Of a stretch of DNA of 52,496 nt, positions 24,905-34,312 are shown one piece after another. The stretch lies in contig JABZGR010000012.1 in the NCBI GenBank assembly GCA_015259125.1, positions 1-52,496 of the forward strand, read 5' to 3'. The notes below the pieces were generated by a model, which searched no databases, had not been told where the DNA came from, and was given only the letters and a program-made list of their open reading frames with translations. The DNA comes from Alloprevotella tannerae. Lineage in GTDB: Bacteria; Bacteroidota; Bacteroidia; Bacteroidales; Bacteroidaceae. Positions within the stretch are counted from its first letter, which is position 1. Every line of letters begins with the position of its first letter. Made by a program: the position numbers and the translations under genes.

Positions 24905-26872
24905 ATGAAAAGCTCTAAGTTAGCGGTATCCTTATTCCTCGCTTGTCCATTCTTTGGCTTTGGGCAAAGCGATCTCGACTCTATAAACGACGCACGAGAA
25001 TTGAACCAAGTCGTCATAACAGGAACACGAACGCCAAAACTGTTGATGAAATCGCCCGTGTTGACGAGCGTTATTTCCGCAAAAGATATCGCGAAAACGG
25101 ATGCGACCGATTTGCGCGACTTACTTCAACAACGGATGCCGGGCGTGGAATTTTCTTATGCAATGAACCAGCAGATGCACTTGAATATCTGCGGCTTCAG
25201 CGGGCAGAGTCTGCTGATCCTCGTAGATGGTGAGCGTCTGGCTGGTGAGACGATGGACGATGTGGACTTCTCGCGCTTGACGCTGGACAATGTAGACCAC
25301 ATAGAAATCGTGAAAGGGGCTGCGTCGGCGCTTTATGGCTCGAATGCCGGCGGCGGTGTGATCAATATCATCACCAAAAACAAGCGCAAGCCGTTTGCAT
25401 TCAACCTTAATGGGCGCTGGGCTAAGCATAACGAGCAGCGCTATGGCCTCTCTTTGCAAAACGGCGGAAAACGCTGGGATAACCTCTTTACCATAAATCG
25501 TTTTCAGGTGGACAACTTTATGGTAAATAACGGACCGGCACCATTGACGCGCGTCATTTCAACGATTTATGGCAATAAGACTTGGGATTTTAAAGAGCAA
25601 TTGACGTATCGACCTACAGAAAGCTGGCAGCTCAAAGGGCGGGCCGGCTATTTCTTCCGCCAATTGGTGCGTACACCGGATACGCCGGAGCGCTATCGCG
25701 GCTTCTCGGGCGGCTTACAGGCTTTGTGGAAACAGAATGAGCGGGCTGATTGGGAGGCTTCTTATGCTTTCGATCAATATGATAAATCAGAATATCGCCG
25801 CTTGACAAAGGCTGACGTTAGACATTACTCCAATGTTCAAAATTCTTTCCGCCTCGTTTACAATCTTCGCTTCGGTGAGAACGATGTGTTGACTCTCGGG
25901 ACTGATTATTTGCACGATTATCTCTATAATAAGAACTTAGATGGAAAAACGCGCAAGCAGGACGCTTTTGACGCCTTTGCGCAATATGATTGGAACATTC
26001 GGAAAAATCTGGAATTGGTCGGCGCGCTTCGCTATGACTATTTTTCGGATCACCACTTCTCACACCTGACGCCGAAAGTGAGTTTGCGCTATGAGCCGCT
26101 CGCTTATATGAACCTGCGTTTAGGTTATGGTATGGGCTTTCGGGCGCCAACGCTGAAAGAAAAGTATTATGAGTTTGATATGGCCGGTATTTGGGTTGTC
26201 GTGGGCAATCCCAACTTGAAGGCAGAAGTGAGTCACAACTTCAATCTCTCAGCCGAGTATGCGAGACGCGGATACAGTTTTATACTGAATGGTTACTATA
26301 ACCACATAACGAACAAGATCGCTACCGGCGCTCCGTATTTGGCGCATCCCACGGACCCCATTCCGCACCTCTCTTACATCAATTTGGCTGCTCATTCCGT
26401 GGTTGGTATGGAGGCGGCTGTGCAGGGGCATTGGCGCAACGGCTTGACAGCTCGCTTGGCTTACACGCTGACGGCTGAAAATCTCCCACGAAATAAGGCT
26501 GGCGAACGTATGTCGGCGCAATATATTCCCGCTCGCAAGCACTCGCTGATGGTGCACGCTGATTGGGAACACCGCTTTCATAAAAACTTTGGCATGACCC
26601 TTGGCATCGATGGCCGCTATTTTTCGGGTGTAACTAACCCGGAATATATCGACTATTATGATGTGTCGAAAGGTATGCGCGACATAGAATATCCCGGTTA
26701 TACGCTTTGGAAACTGTCGGCAGCCGGACAATTTAAGAAAGGTGTGAAGATAACGTTGGCTTTGGACAACCTCTTTAATTATCGTCCGAAGTATTATTAT
26801 CTGAATAGTCCGTTGACTGATGGTATCAATGTTATGCTAGGAGTATCTATTGATATAGATAAGTTGTTTTGA
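24905..26872 (+). CDS. hmuR: TonB-dependent haem receptor (HmuR-like)
   Basis: A 655-residue outer-membrane receptor. A signal peptide (MKSSKLAVSLFLACPFFGFG) is followed by a plug domain (about 35-155; VVITGTRTPKLLMKSPVLTS, LLQQRMPGVEF, VKGAASALYGSNAGGGVINI) and a 22-strand barrel. The haem-receptor boxes are present: FRAP at F412-P415 and NPNL at N435-L438. It ends with an aromatic C-terminus (DIDKLF). It should import haem or haem complexes with energy from TonB-ExbBD. It is the last gene of the operon that starts at 22670, with the HmuY-like lipoprotein immediately before it. No terminator is obvious after the stop. Confidence 0.92.
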   Translation: MKSSKLAVSLFLACPFFGFGQSDLDSINDARELNQVVITGTRTPKLLMKSPVLTSVISAKDIAKTDATDLRDLLQQRMPGVEFSYAMNQQMHLNICGFSGQSLLILVDGERLAGETMDDVDFSRLTLDNVDHIEIVKGAASALYGSNAGGGVINIITKNKRKPFAFNLNGRWAKHNEQRYGLSLQNGGKRWDNLFTINRFQVDNFMVNNGPAPLTRVISTIYGNKTWDFKEQLTYRPTESWQLKGRAGYFFRQLVRTPDTPERYRGFSGGLQALWKQNERADWEASYAFDQYDKSEYRRLTKADVRHYSNVQNSFRLVYNLRFGENDVLTLGTDYLHDYLYNKNLDGKTRKQDAFDAFAQYDWNIRKNLELVGALRYDYFSDHHFSHLTPKVSLRYEPLAYMNLRLGYGMGFRAPTLKEKYYEFDMAGIWVVVGNPNLKAEVSHNFNLSAEYARRGYSFILNGYYNHITNKIATGAPYLAHPTDPIPHLSYINLAAHSVVGMEAAVQGHWRNGLTARLAYTLTAENLPRNKAGERMSAQYIPARKHSLMVHADWEHRFHKNFGMTLGIDGRYFSGVTNPEYIDYYDVSKGMRDIEYPGYTLWKLSAAGQFKKGVKITLALDNLFNYRPKYYYLNSPLTDGINVMLGVSIDIDKLF

Positions 26873-27286
26873 CGAATTCATGAGCAAGAAAGAAGAAGCA
26901 ACATGTGCGCCTCTTCGTAGATTTATCTCAAGAAATATTTCGTGAGGAAGGTTTCTGTTTTTACTTAGGTAAGAAAAGGGAGGTAACAAGGTGTTAATAA
27001 GTTTGGAAAACGCTTTTTTGATTGGAGCTAAATGTTTAGAATTTCCAATAAAGATAGCGAAGTGTGTATATGACCATATAATTCTACCTCTTTTGCTTAC
27101 TTATGCCATTAAGTATTTCTCTGATCCGCTCTGCCTCAATCAGAACATAACCCAATGAGTAAGACGCCTTTCAACTCGCAATCAATACTGCGAATAAAAT
27201 GATAGACTCATTTGTGTCAGAAAAGCGAAAGCTTAGATTGACACGATGTATCTGCAATATATGACAATCAAATAATACTATAAATT
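26873..27286. other. Gap between haem and BACON operons
   Basis: About 410 AT-rich bases. I see no gene, no strong terminator and no promoter matching TTG-N20-TAnnTTTG, although the downstream five-gene operon must start transcription in this region. Confidence 0.5.
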
Positions 27287-28921
27287 ATGCAAATCAAAAG
27301 AATCTTACATTCACTTTTCTTGGGAAGTATGGTGGTAATGGTTGCTTCGTGCGCCAAAGAAGACATCTTCGAAGAACCCACCTTGGTCTTGTCGGAAAAT
27401 AACCTGACATTTGCGAAAGGCTTGGACGAAAAGACTGTCAGCATCACAACGAATCAATCCAATTGGGTTGCTTCATCACCGCAAGAAGGGAAATGGCTCT
27501 CTATCGTACAAGATGGCAATGACTTGAAATTGAAGGTGACGGAGAATAAACTTGGTGAGGATCGGCAGACGTATGTGCTGGTTAACGCCAATGGCGCATC
27601 GGGAAAAATCAACTTGAAGCAAAGTGCTGCGGATTTGGTGTTGGACGTGATGCCGGATACCGTTTATTTTCCACGTGAAGGAGGAAGTAAAGTGGTAGAC
27701 GTCACGACAAATACGACTGCCTATGATCTCGTAGCAGAAGACGAGGCTGACTGGTTGGAGATCACCAAAGGAGAAGAAGAGGTAAAACTGAAGGCTCAGC
27801 CCAATGATACCAATGAGCCGCGAACGCTTAAGTTGTTTGCGAAGAGTGGGAATCAGGCGAAAGAAATTGTGATCAAGCAGGCTGGTAAGCTCACATATAT
27901 ACTCGCGATAAATCCCGGAAATCCGGTAGACGTACATAAGATTATGTCGTTTGAGTTGGGCCGCGGTAGCTATTTACGCGACTATCAAAATGCCTACCCG
28001 CAGTATGGTATGGAGGAGATGTATACGTTTGTGACGGCTTCCCCGATCTTTACACTTATTCAATATAGTACGCCTGATGGCGTTGTACCCTCAAGCATCG
28101 TTACGGTGGGTGATGGTAAGAAGGCGGTCAAAGCTTGTAAATCGAGCGAATTTGAAAAGTTCTTGTTCGCTAACGGCTACCGTCGCGTAGACCCCAATTC
28201 AAAGAAGGACTATATCTCAGATACCGAAAGGCTGAAACTGAATGTCACGATCTCTGAAAAATCAGGCCAAGAAGGTGTGAATATGACCTTCCGTCCCTTT
28301 ATTAAGCAAGATGGTGCTCATCCTACGTTTGCTTCGCTTCCTTATTGCCCCTTGGAATTGCTTCAGAAGGAAAATAAAAAGGTGGCTGACGTAGAGGCAT
28401 ACGAACGCAATGCTGGTAGTCAGGAGACTTCACGCGTAATGAATGAAAACAATCCTTCAGAGGTTGAGATCTTGCAATACAAGATGGCCGCCAATACGCA
28501 GCCATTCTATAGTCGTGGCTATATCTTCTATGATACAAATCCGAAAGGATCTGTTGACGCAAAAATGTTGGGTAGCGTAGAAACCGGCATTTTGCTCTTT
28601 GAGGATATGAGTCTCGGACTTTGGAAAAATGGAAAAGATTGGCTTGTTACAGAAGAGTTAACAGCACTTTTGGGTAAAGAAGGCTTTATTTACATTAGTT
28701 CGAGCGGCACTAATCACTTCTACGGCCGCGAAAGCGACCGCTTGGTTATTTCCGTTACGCCTATCTCGGATGATAATAAACCCGTCTTGGCTTTGCTCTT
28801 TAGCTATAGACCCGAAGTGTTTAAGAGTAGTAGTTTGATTAAGCGTACGGCTGTATTGCGTAAGACTTCTGCGTCGATGATTCAGCAGCTGAAGCAGAAT
28901 AAGCAGTTGTTCAAACACTAA
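27287..28921 (+). CDS. BACON-domain surface lipoprotein, paralogue 1
   Basis: A 544-residue lipoprotein with lipobox MVVMVASC (cysteine at about 22). Two BACON-type beta-sandwich domains follow (about 32-115, with NQSNWVASSPQEGKWLSI; about 120-200, with DEADWLEITKGEEEVKLK), each ending in the family's VxIKQ-like strand (INLKQSA, IVIKQAG). The remaining 340 residues are a domain I do not recognise, beginning AINPGNPVDVHKIMSFELGR. BACON domains usually bind glycans or proteins at the surface. The next gene is a full-length paralogue, evidence of a tandem duplication. It heads a five-gene operon with 12-34 bp gaps. Confidence 0.85.
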   Translation: MQIKRILHSLFLGSMVVMVASCAKEDIFEEPTLVLSENNLTFAKGLDEKTVSITTNQSNWVASSPQEGKWLSIVQDGNDLKLKVTENKLGEDRQTYVLVNANGASGKINLKQSAADLVLDVMPDTVYFPREGGSKVVDVTTNTTAYDLVAEDEADWLEITKGEEEVKLKAQPNDTNEPRTLKLFAKSGNQAKEIVIKQAGKLTYILAINPGNPVDVHKIMSFELGRGSYLRDYQNAYPQYGMEEMYTFVTASPIFTLIQYSTPDGVVPSSIVTVGDGKKAVKACKSSEFEKFLFANGYRRVDPNSKKDYISDTERLKLNVTISEKSGQEGVNMTFRPFIKQDGAHPTFASLPYCPLELLQKENKKVADVEAYERNAGSQETSRVMNENNPSEVEILQYKMAANTQPFYSRGYIFYDTNPKGSVDAKMLGSVETGILLFEDMSLGLWKNGKDWLVTEELTALLGKEGFIYISSSGTNHFYGRESDRLVISVTPISDDNKPVLALLFSYRPEVFKSSSLIKRTAVLRKTSASMIQQLKQNKQLFKH

Positions 28922-28933
28922 AAGTAGGCCTCT

Positions 28934-30538
28934 ATGTATACAATATATAATAAGCTGAAATGGGTGGTCTCGATTGTCGTATTGGCAGCCCTTGCCGCCG
29001 CTTGTTCGGATACGACCGACTATGAGCGCCCAACGTTAACGCTATCAGCACAAAACTTATCTTTTGGTAAGCTGATGGACGAACAATTTATTCACGTCGC
29101 CTCAAACCGCTCGTCTTGGGTTGCTTCTTCAACAGCCGAAGATGAATGGCTCTCGTTGGAGCGGAAGGGCGATAGCTTATCTGTTCGCGTGAAAAATAAC
29201 GAGACGGGAGTGATGCGTAGCAGTGCCATTATCATTGACGCCGGCTTGGCTGTACAGAAGGTTACGGTCAACCAAAGTGCAGATGATGTTGTCTTGGGCG
29301 TTAATGGCGGAGAGATTATTGTGCCTCAAGCCGGTGGAAATATAACGGCTGAGGTGCAGGTGAACATTCCTGACTATACAATAACGCCGGAGGAGTCTGC
29401 ACAATGGCTAAAGGTCATTAAAAAGAAGCACGGGCTGAAAGTCTTTGCAGAGCGTAATGGAACAACACAGGCAAGAACTGCTGCTTTTCTGTTGCGTAGC
29501 GGTGAGCATCAGTCACGGATTGTGGTAAAGCAACCCGGCATTGAAGTGTTTGTCTTAGCTTGTAATCCCGGTTCTCCCTTCAATGTTCATAAGGTAATGG
29601 ACAATGAAATACGTCGCGGCGGCTTCCTTACTGAGTATGCAGCGCCGGATCCCAGCTTTGATCTAACGGAAGAAAGCTATTTTTTCAAAACGCCCTCTCC
29701 TTTGTTTAAAGATATTGTCTATGTTCATGACACGCAAACGGGGTCAGCGACAAGAATCTTTACGCGTTCTTTTTCCAGAGCCGGTATAGACGCAGTGCGC
29801 TCACAAGCCTTTAAAGATTATGCTGCACAATTTGGTTACGTTCAATCAACTGCAGACCCTAACGTCTTTGTTAGTGATGCAGAAAAAATGATGATTAAAG
29901 TTGATGTGCTCGAAGAAAACAACAGTGTGGTCCTCTTCTTTGAACAAATACAAGTGCAAGAGAAGGATTATCCAACCTTTGCAAAGCTTGACCTCGGTCC
30001 CGTGCATTTGTTGCACAAGACGGATAAGAAGACCGCCGATGTCTTAGCTTTTGAACAAGGAGAGAATAGCACGCTGAATAGCAGCAAGAAGAATCGCTTG
30101 AATGAAGTCGAGGCCTATTCCTTTGATACAAAGAAAGCGCCCCTTGTGAATCGCACTTATTTCTTCTACACAAAAGGTGCAGATGCATCCATTTCCGATG
30201 AATGGGTTGGTAGCGTAGAGCAATACACCTTGAATTTTAGTGAGCCAAATTTAGGCGTTTGGCAAAACGGCCGCAATTGGAATATAACAAAGCGCTTTGA
30301 TGCGCTGTTGCGCGAGAACGGTTTCGAGTTTATAGAAGACTATGGCAAATACCACGTGTATGGTCGTCGTTCTGACAATTTAGTGTTAGCGATAAAAGGC
30401 GATAAGTTCGTCGACATCAATGACAATAAACCAGTCTTGCAAATTGGTGTACTCTATAAACCTAGCGTGTTCTCTAGTTCTAAATCCAAAGTTTCTGCAG
30501 CCGTTCAGCAATGTATTAAAAGTTTGCAGCAACATTAA
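28934..30538 (+). CDS. BACON-domain surface lipoprotein, paralogue 2
   Basis: A 534-residue lipoprotein, lipobox ALAAAC (cysteine at about 24), collinear with the gene just upstream: first BACON domain with NRSSWVASSTAEDEWLSL, second with PEESAQWLKVIKKKHGLKVF, then ACNPGSPFNVHKVMDNEIRR and the shared unknown C-terminal domain ending in the same style (PVLQIGVLYKPSVFSSS). Identity is clearly far below complete, so the duplication is old and the two probably recognise different ligands or pair as a heterodimer. It starts 12 bp after paralogue 1 and ends 20 bp before the subtilase, so all are co-transcribed. Confidence 0.85.
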   Translation: MYTIYNKLKWVVSIVVLAALAAACSDTTDYERPTLTLSAQNLSFGKLMDEQFIHVASNRSSWVASSTAEDEWLSLERKGDSLSVRVKNNETGVMRSSAIIIDAGLAVQKVTVNQSADDVVLGVNGGEIIVPQAGGNITAEVQVNIPDYTITPEESAQWLKVIKKKHGLKVFAERNGTTQARTAAFLLRSGEHQSRIVVKQPGIEVFVLACNPGSPFNVHKVMDNEIRRGGFLTEYAAPDPSFDLTEESYFFKTPSPLFKDIVYVHDTQTGSATRIFTRSFSRAGIDAVRSQAFKDYAAQFGYVQSTADPNVFVSDAEKMMIKVDVLEENNSVVLFFEQIQVQEKDYPTFAKLDLGPVHLLHKTDKKTADVLAFEQGENSTLNSSKKNRLNEVEAYSFDTKKAPLVNRTYFFYTKGADASISDEWVGSVEQYTLNFSEPNLGVWQNGRNWNITKRFDALLRENGFEFIEDYGKYHVYGRRSDNLVLAIKGDKFVDINDNKPVLQIGVLYKPSVFSSSKSKVSAAVQQCIKSLQQH

Positions 30539-30558
30539 CGCTTCACACCTTAATTAAA

Positions 30559-33312
30559 ATGAAACATTTAATTCTATATACGCTCTTATTGTTTGGAGCA
30601 GCAGGATTTTCCTCCTGCTCTGACGATTTGAGTTTGACAGATGGGCAAAACACGCGCAGCCAGACCTCTGTTGATGGCGTGACGGCCATTGCCGGACGAG
30701 TGAATATTAAAATCGCCCCCGAAGCCACACGGTCCATCAAGTTTGAGCAACCTGGAGTTGTATCCTTGCAGAGTGTTCCCAGTCCGATGCTGAAGACCTT
30801 AAGAAGCGTCGGTACTTATAAAGTTGAGCGCCTATTTGCCCCTTGCGGTCAATACGAAGGACGCACCAAGGCCGCCGGCTTGGATCGTTGGTACACCGTT
30901 TATTTTGATGAGAAGCAAGATCTGCAAGAAGCTATCAAGCGCTTCGAGCGTGTAGATCAGATTCAGAAGGTAGAAAAGGTGATTCCTGTAGCTTTGCCCA
31001 AGACGCAGCAACTTTCAACCCCTTCTGCGCCGCGTCTGAAAGAAGCTGCTGTTGCGCCGTTCAATGATCCCCGCTTGCAAGAGCAGTGGCATTACCATAA
31101 CGATGGCACGCTTAGCAATAAAAGTAAGGCCGGGGCTGACTGCAACGTTTGGCCCGTATGGAAAAAATATACGACAGGTAAACCCAATGTCATTGTTGCC
31201 ATCATTGACGGCGGTATTGAAGTAAATCACGAAGACCTCAAAGCTTCGATGCACATCAACCAAATAGAAATGGATGGTACGCCCGGCGTCGACGACGATG
31301 GTAATGGCTTTGTAGATGATATTTATGGTTACAATTTCGTAGAAGCTCAAGACGCCGTAGGTGGAAAGATTGAACCCGATGAAGGCGGCCACGGCACACA
31401 CGTAGCCGGAACCGTTGCAGCCCGCAACAACAACGGCGTTGGTGTCGGTGGTATTGCTGGTGGCGATGGAACGGCTAATTCAGGCGTTCGTTTGTTGAGT
31501 TGCCAGATCTTCCGAAAGAGAGGCGAAGAAGGCGATGCTGCTAAAGCCATCAAATATGCGGCCGATAATGGCGCCGTCATTGCCCAGTGTTCTTGGGGCT
31601 ACAATTCTTCCGAAGGCGTTACCCAACTCCCCGCATCACTCAAAGAAGCAATGGATTATTTCATCCAATATGCTGGTTGTGATAACCAAGGCAATCAGAA
31701 AGCCGACTCCCCGATGAAGGGCGGCGTGATGATCTTTGCAGCGGGCAATGAAGACAAAGAGTTTGAGGCCCTCCCTGCTAGCTATTCTAAGGTTATTTCT
31801 GTTTCTTCTATGGCTTGGGATTTCAGCAAAGCAAGTTATTCCAACTATGCCGATTGGGTCAACATTATGGCTCCTGGTGGTGATCAAGATGTGTTCGGTT
31901 TAAAGGGTGGCGTACTCAGTACCGTCCCCAAGCGAAATGACAGTTCCGGCTACGGCTTTATGCAAGGCACGTCGATGGCTTGTCCCCACGTTTCTGGTAT
32001 TGCAGCGCTCGTTGTTTCCTATTTTGGGCAGCAAGGCTTCACCAACGACCAACTCAAGGCGCGTTTGATGTCGGCTTTCCGTCCTTATAATATAGACGAA
32101 CTGAACCCTTCCTATAAAGGCAAGTTGGGCCGAGGATTTATCGATGCTGAAGCAGCTTTTGCTGAAGACAAAGGTATTGCTCCTGCGCAAGTCTCCGGTA
32201 TGAGTGTAACGCCCGATTACGTTACGCTTGATTTGAAATGGTCGGTCGCTTCCGATGGTGACGATCAGACCGCTACATTCTATAATGTATACATCAGCGA
32301 TAAGGCTATCAATGCAGCTGCATTGTCATCACTCCAGCCGATCCGCATTAACGGCACCGGCTACCCCCTTGGTAGTTTCATTAAGCACCGTTTTGAGTCC
32401 TTGCGCGATAATACAACCTATTACATGGCCATTGTGGCTGTCGATCGTTGGGGACACACAGCGCAGCCTGCTTTCGTCCAAGGCACGACAAAGCTCAATC
32501 ACGCTCCTGTTATCAATGGTTTCCCGCAAGGCCAGCAAGTCGTTAGCGGTGATGCTAAGAGCAGTTTCAGTTTCTCAGTCAATGATCCAGACGGTCATAA
32601 ATGGGAGTACCAACTGACAGGCGATACCAAAGGTGTTGTAGCCAAGCGCACCGACAACCAAATCGACATCACGATTTGGCCCATCTTGTCTGCCGGCGAA
32701 TATCAATTCACGTTCACGGCCACCGACGATTTAGGTGCTGCCACGAGCCAAGTCCTGAAGTTTAAGGTTGGTAGTCAGACTCCGACTCAATTGGCTACCG
32801 CTTTCGATAATTTAATCATTGGCTTAGATGAAGGCGCAAAGACGATAGCTTTGTCCGAGCATTATCATTATGCCTCCGGCGAACGCTTACACTTCTCAGT
32901 CGTTTCAGGTAATGAAAAGGTAGTGAAGGCTACGGTCGATGCCGAAGGCCGCCTCGAACTCCGCGCTTTGAGTAAAGGTACAACGAAAGTTCAAGTACGA
33001 GCTACCGATAGTCGCAAAGCCGTGGTTGAAAGCAGCTTCCAAGTGCGCGTCGTAGATCATATTGCAGCTCCCGTTTATATGGTATACCCCATTCCGGTGA
33101 AGCGTGACCTCAACGCCTTGCTTAATCCCAAGTTGACGTCGGCTACCTTTATCATCTCTACGCCAACGGGCGAAGAGGTATTGCGCCGCACGGTTTCAGC
33201 CAATGCGCTCCACGTAGCGTCCGTTGATCTAAGCAAGCTTGCTCCGGCCACTTATCGTCTTACGATACTCACGGCCCAAGGCAAACACCAACAACTATTT
33301 ATCAAACGCTAA
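30559..33312 (+). CDS. Subtilase (S8) protease with T9SS sorting domain
   Basis: A 917-residue exported serine protease. The triad is in place: D217 (VAIIDGGIEVNHED), H278 (GHGTHVAG) and S472 (GTSMACPHVSG), with oxyanion asparagine in FAAGNEDKE. Before it lies a propeptide-like region (about 30-165; YKVERLFAPCG, FERVDQIQKVEKV). After the catalytic domain come a fibronectin-like domain (about 545-645), cadherin-like modules (about 650-830) and a T9SS type A sorting domain (YPIPVKRDLNALLNPKLT...APATYRLTILTAQGK). The N-terminus contains a lipobox-like GFSSC as well, which is unusual beside a sorting domain. It probably processes host or surface proteins. A PorV/PorQ-type barrel gene follows 12 bp later and may be its shuttle. 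Confidence 0.93.
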   Translation: MKHLILYTLLLFGAAGFSSCSDDLSLTDGQNTRSQTSVDGVTAIAGRVNIKIAPEATRSIKFEQPGVVSLQSVPSPMLKTLRSVGTYKVERLFAPCGQYEGRTKAAGLDRWYTVYFDEKQDLQEAIKRFERVDQIQKVEKVIPVALPKTQQLSTPSAPRLKEAAVAPFNDPRLQEQWHYHNDGTLSNKSKAGADCNVWPVWKKYTTGKPNVIVAIIDGGIEVNHEDLKASMHINQIEMDGTPGVDDDGNGFVDDIYGYNFVEAQDAVGGKIEPDEGGHGTHVAGTVAARNNNGVGVGGIAGGDGTANSGVRLLSCQIFRKRGEEGDAAKAIKYAADNGAVIAQCSWGYNSSEGVTQLPASLKEAMDYFIQYAGCDNQGNQKADSPMKGGVMIFAAGNEDKEFEALPASYSKVISVSSMAWDFSKASYSNYADWVNIMAPGGDQDVFGLKGGVLSTVPKRNDSSGYGFMQGTSMACPHVSGIAALVVSYFGQQGFTNDQLKARLMSAFRPYNIDELNPSYKGKLGRGFIDAEAAFAEDKGIAPAQVSGMSVTPDYVTLDLKWSVASDGDDQTATFYNVYISDKAINAAALSSLQPIRINGTGYPLGSFIKHRFESLRDNTTYYMAIVAVDRWGHTAQPAFVQGTTKLNHAPVINGFPQGQQVVSGDAKSSFSFSVNDPDGHKWEYQLTGDTKGVVAKRTDNQIDITIWPILSAGEYQFTFTATDDLGAATSQVLKFKVGSQTPTQLATAFDNLIIGLDEGAKTIALSEHYHYASGERLHFSVVSGNEKVVKATVDAEGRLELRALSKGTTKVQVRATDSRKAVVESSFQVRVVDHIAAPVYMVYPIPVKRDLNALLNPKLTSATFIISTPTGEEVLRRTVSANALHVASVDLSKLAPATYRLTILTAQGKHQQLFIKR

Positions 33313-33324
33313 AAATGATTTGCC

Positions 33325-34278
33325 ATGCAACATAAAATAAAATGGATAGCTTGTGCCGTTTTTGCCTTGTGCGCCACCACCGGTCGCGCACAGGGCCGCG
33401 CCTTGCCCTTTCTGATGCTCAATCCCGATGCGCGTGCCCAGAGTTTGGGCAATACCGCCGTTGGTTTGTCTCAAGGCATGTATCTCTACACCAATCCTTC
33501 CGGCATCTTCTATACGGATAAAAAAGCCTCCGTCGATGCTTCTTTGTCGTTCTTTCCCAAAGAGGAGGGCGCTACGGGCCATCTTGGCATTTATACCGCT
33601 GCGGCCCATTGGCGTCCGGCCAAAGCCCACGCCTTTATGTTAGGCTTCAGATATGCCGGCGGCCTGTCTTTCCAAGGCTATGACCTCTTCGGTCAGCCAA
33701 CGAAAGAATATAAGCCTTTCGATTGGGCTTTAGACTTAGGTTATGCCTACCGCTTTACGCCCGAATTATCCGTCTTTGCTTCCGGCTCATTCTTTTATAG
33801 TCACTTGAGCAGCAATGCGCGCGGCGGAGCTTTCGGTTTGGGCGCAACCTATCATAAGCGCGACGTCCGCCTTGGCAATCATTCCGCAGCTTATACTTTG
33901 ACGGCAAAGGTTTCCGATCTCGGCCCGAAGTTAGATTATGGTAATACCGAGGCCGATCTGCCCGCTTCAGCCTCTTTAGGCGGCGAATTTTCCATGGCTT
34001 TGTCTGAGCAGCACGCTATCGCAGTTTCGCTCGGTGCGCGCTACTATTTTCTGCCCAAGGATTCCCACTTGTTTACATCCGGCATCGGTGTGGAATACAC
34101 TTACGACAAGAAATATTCACTTCGTGCAGGTTACGAATTGGCCGAACACAATATGAGCCACGCCACTTTTGGCGCCGGCATCAAGTATGGTGGCCTCAAG
34201 TTCAATGCCGCTTATGCGCTTAAGACGAGCGACAATGGTGTAAATCATTTTACCCTTGGCCTTGGTTTCGATTTCTAA
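33325..34278 (+). CDS. PorV/PorQ-family outer-membrane barrel protein
   Basis: A 317-residue protein with signal peptide (WIACAVFALCATTGRA) and a FadL-like 14-strand barrel pattern. The conserved opening FLMLNPDARAQSLGNTAVGL and YTNPSGIFY are characteristic of the PorV/PorQ family, which shuttles T9SS cargo at the outer membrane or holds the attachment complex. It ends in an aromatic strand (FTLGLGFDF), as outer-membrane barrels do. It lies 12 bp after a subtilase bearing a T9SS sorting domain, suggesting a dedicated partner of that client rather than the main genomic PorV. Which paralogue it is cannot be settled by eye. Confidence 0.85.
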   Translation: MQHKIKWIACAVFALCATTGRAQGRALPFLMLNPDARAQSLGNTAVGLSQGMYLYTNPSGIFYTDKKASVDASLSFFPKEEGATGHLGIYTAAAHWRPAKAHAFMLGFRYAGGLSFQGYDLFGQPTKEYKPFDWALDLGYAYRFTPELSVFASGSFFYSHLSSNARGGAFGLGATYHKRDVRLGNHSAAYTLTAKVSDLGPKLDYGNTEADLPASASLGGEFSMALSEQHAIAVSLGARYYFLPKDSHLFTSGIGVEYTYDKKYSLRAGYELAEHNMSHATFGAGIKYGGLKFNAAYALKTSDNGVNHFTLGLGFDF

Positions 34279-34312
34279 GACAATTATACAACATTCTTAA
34301 AACATAAAACAA

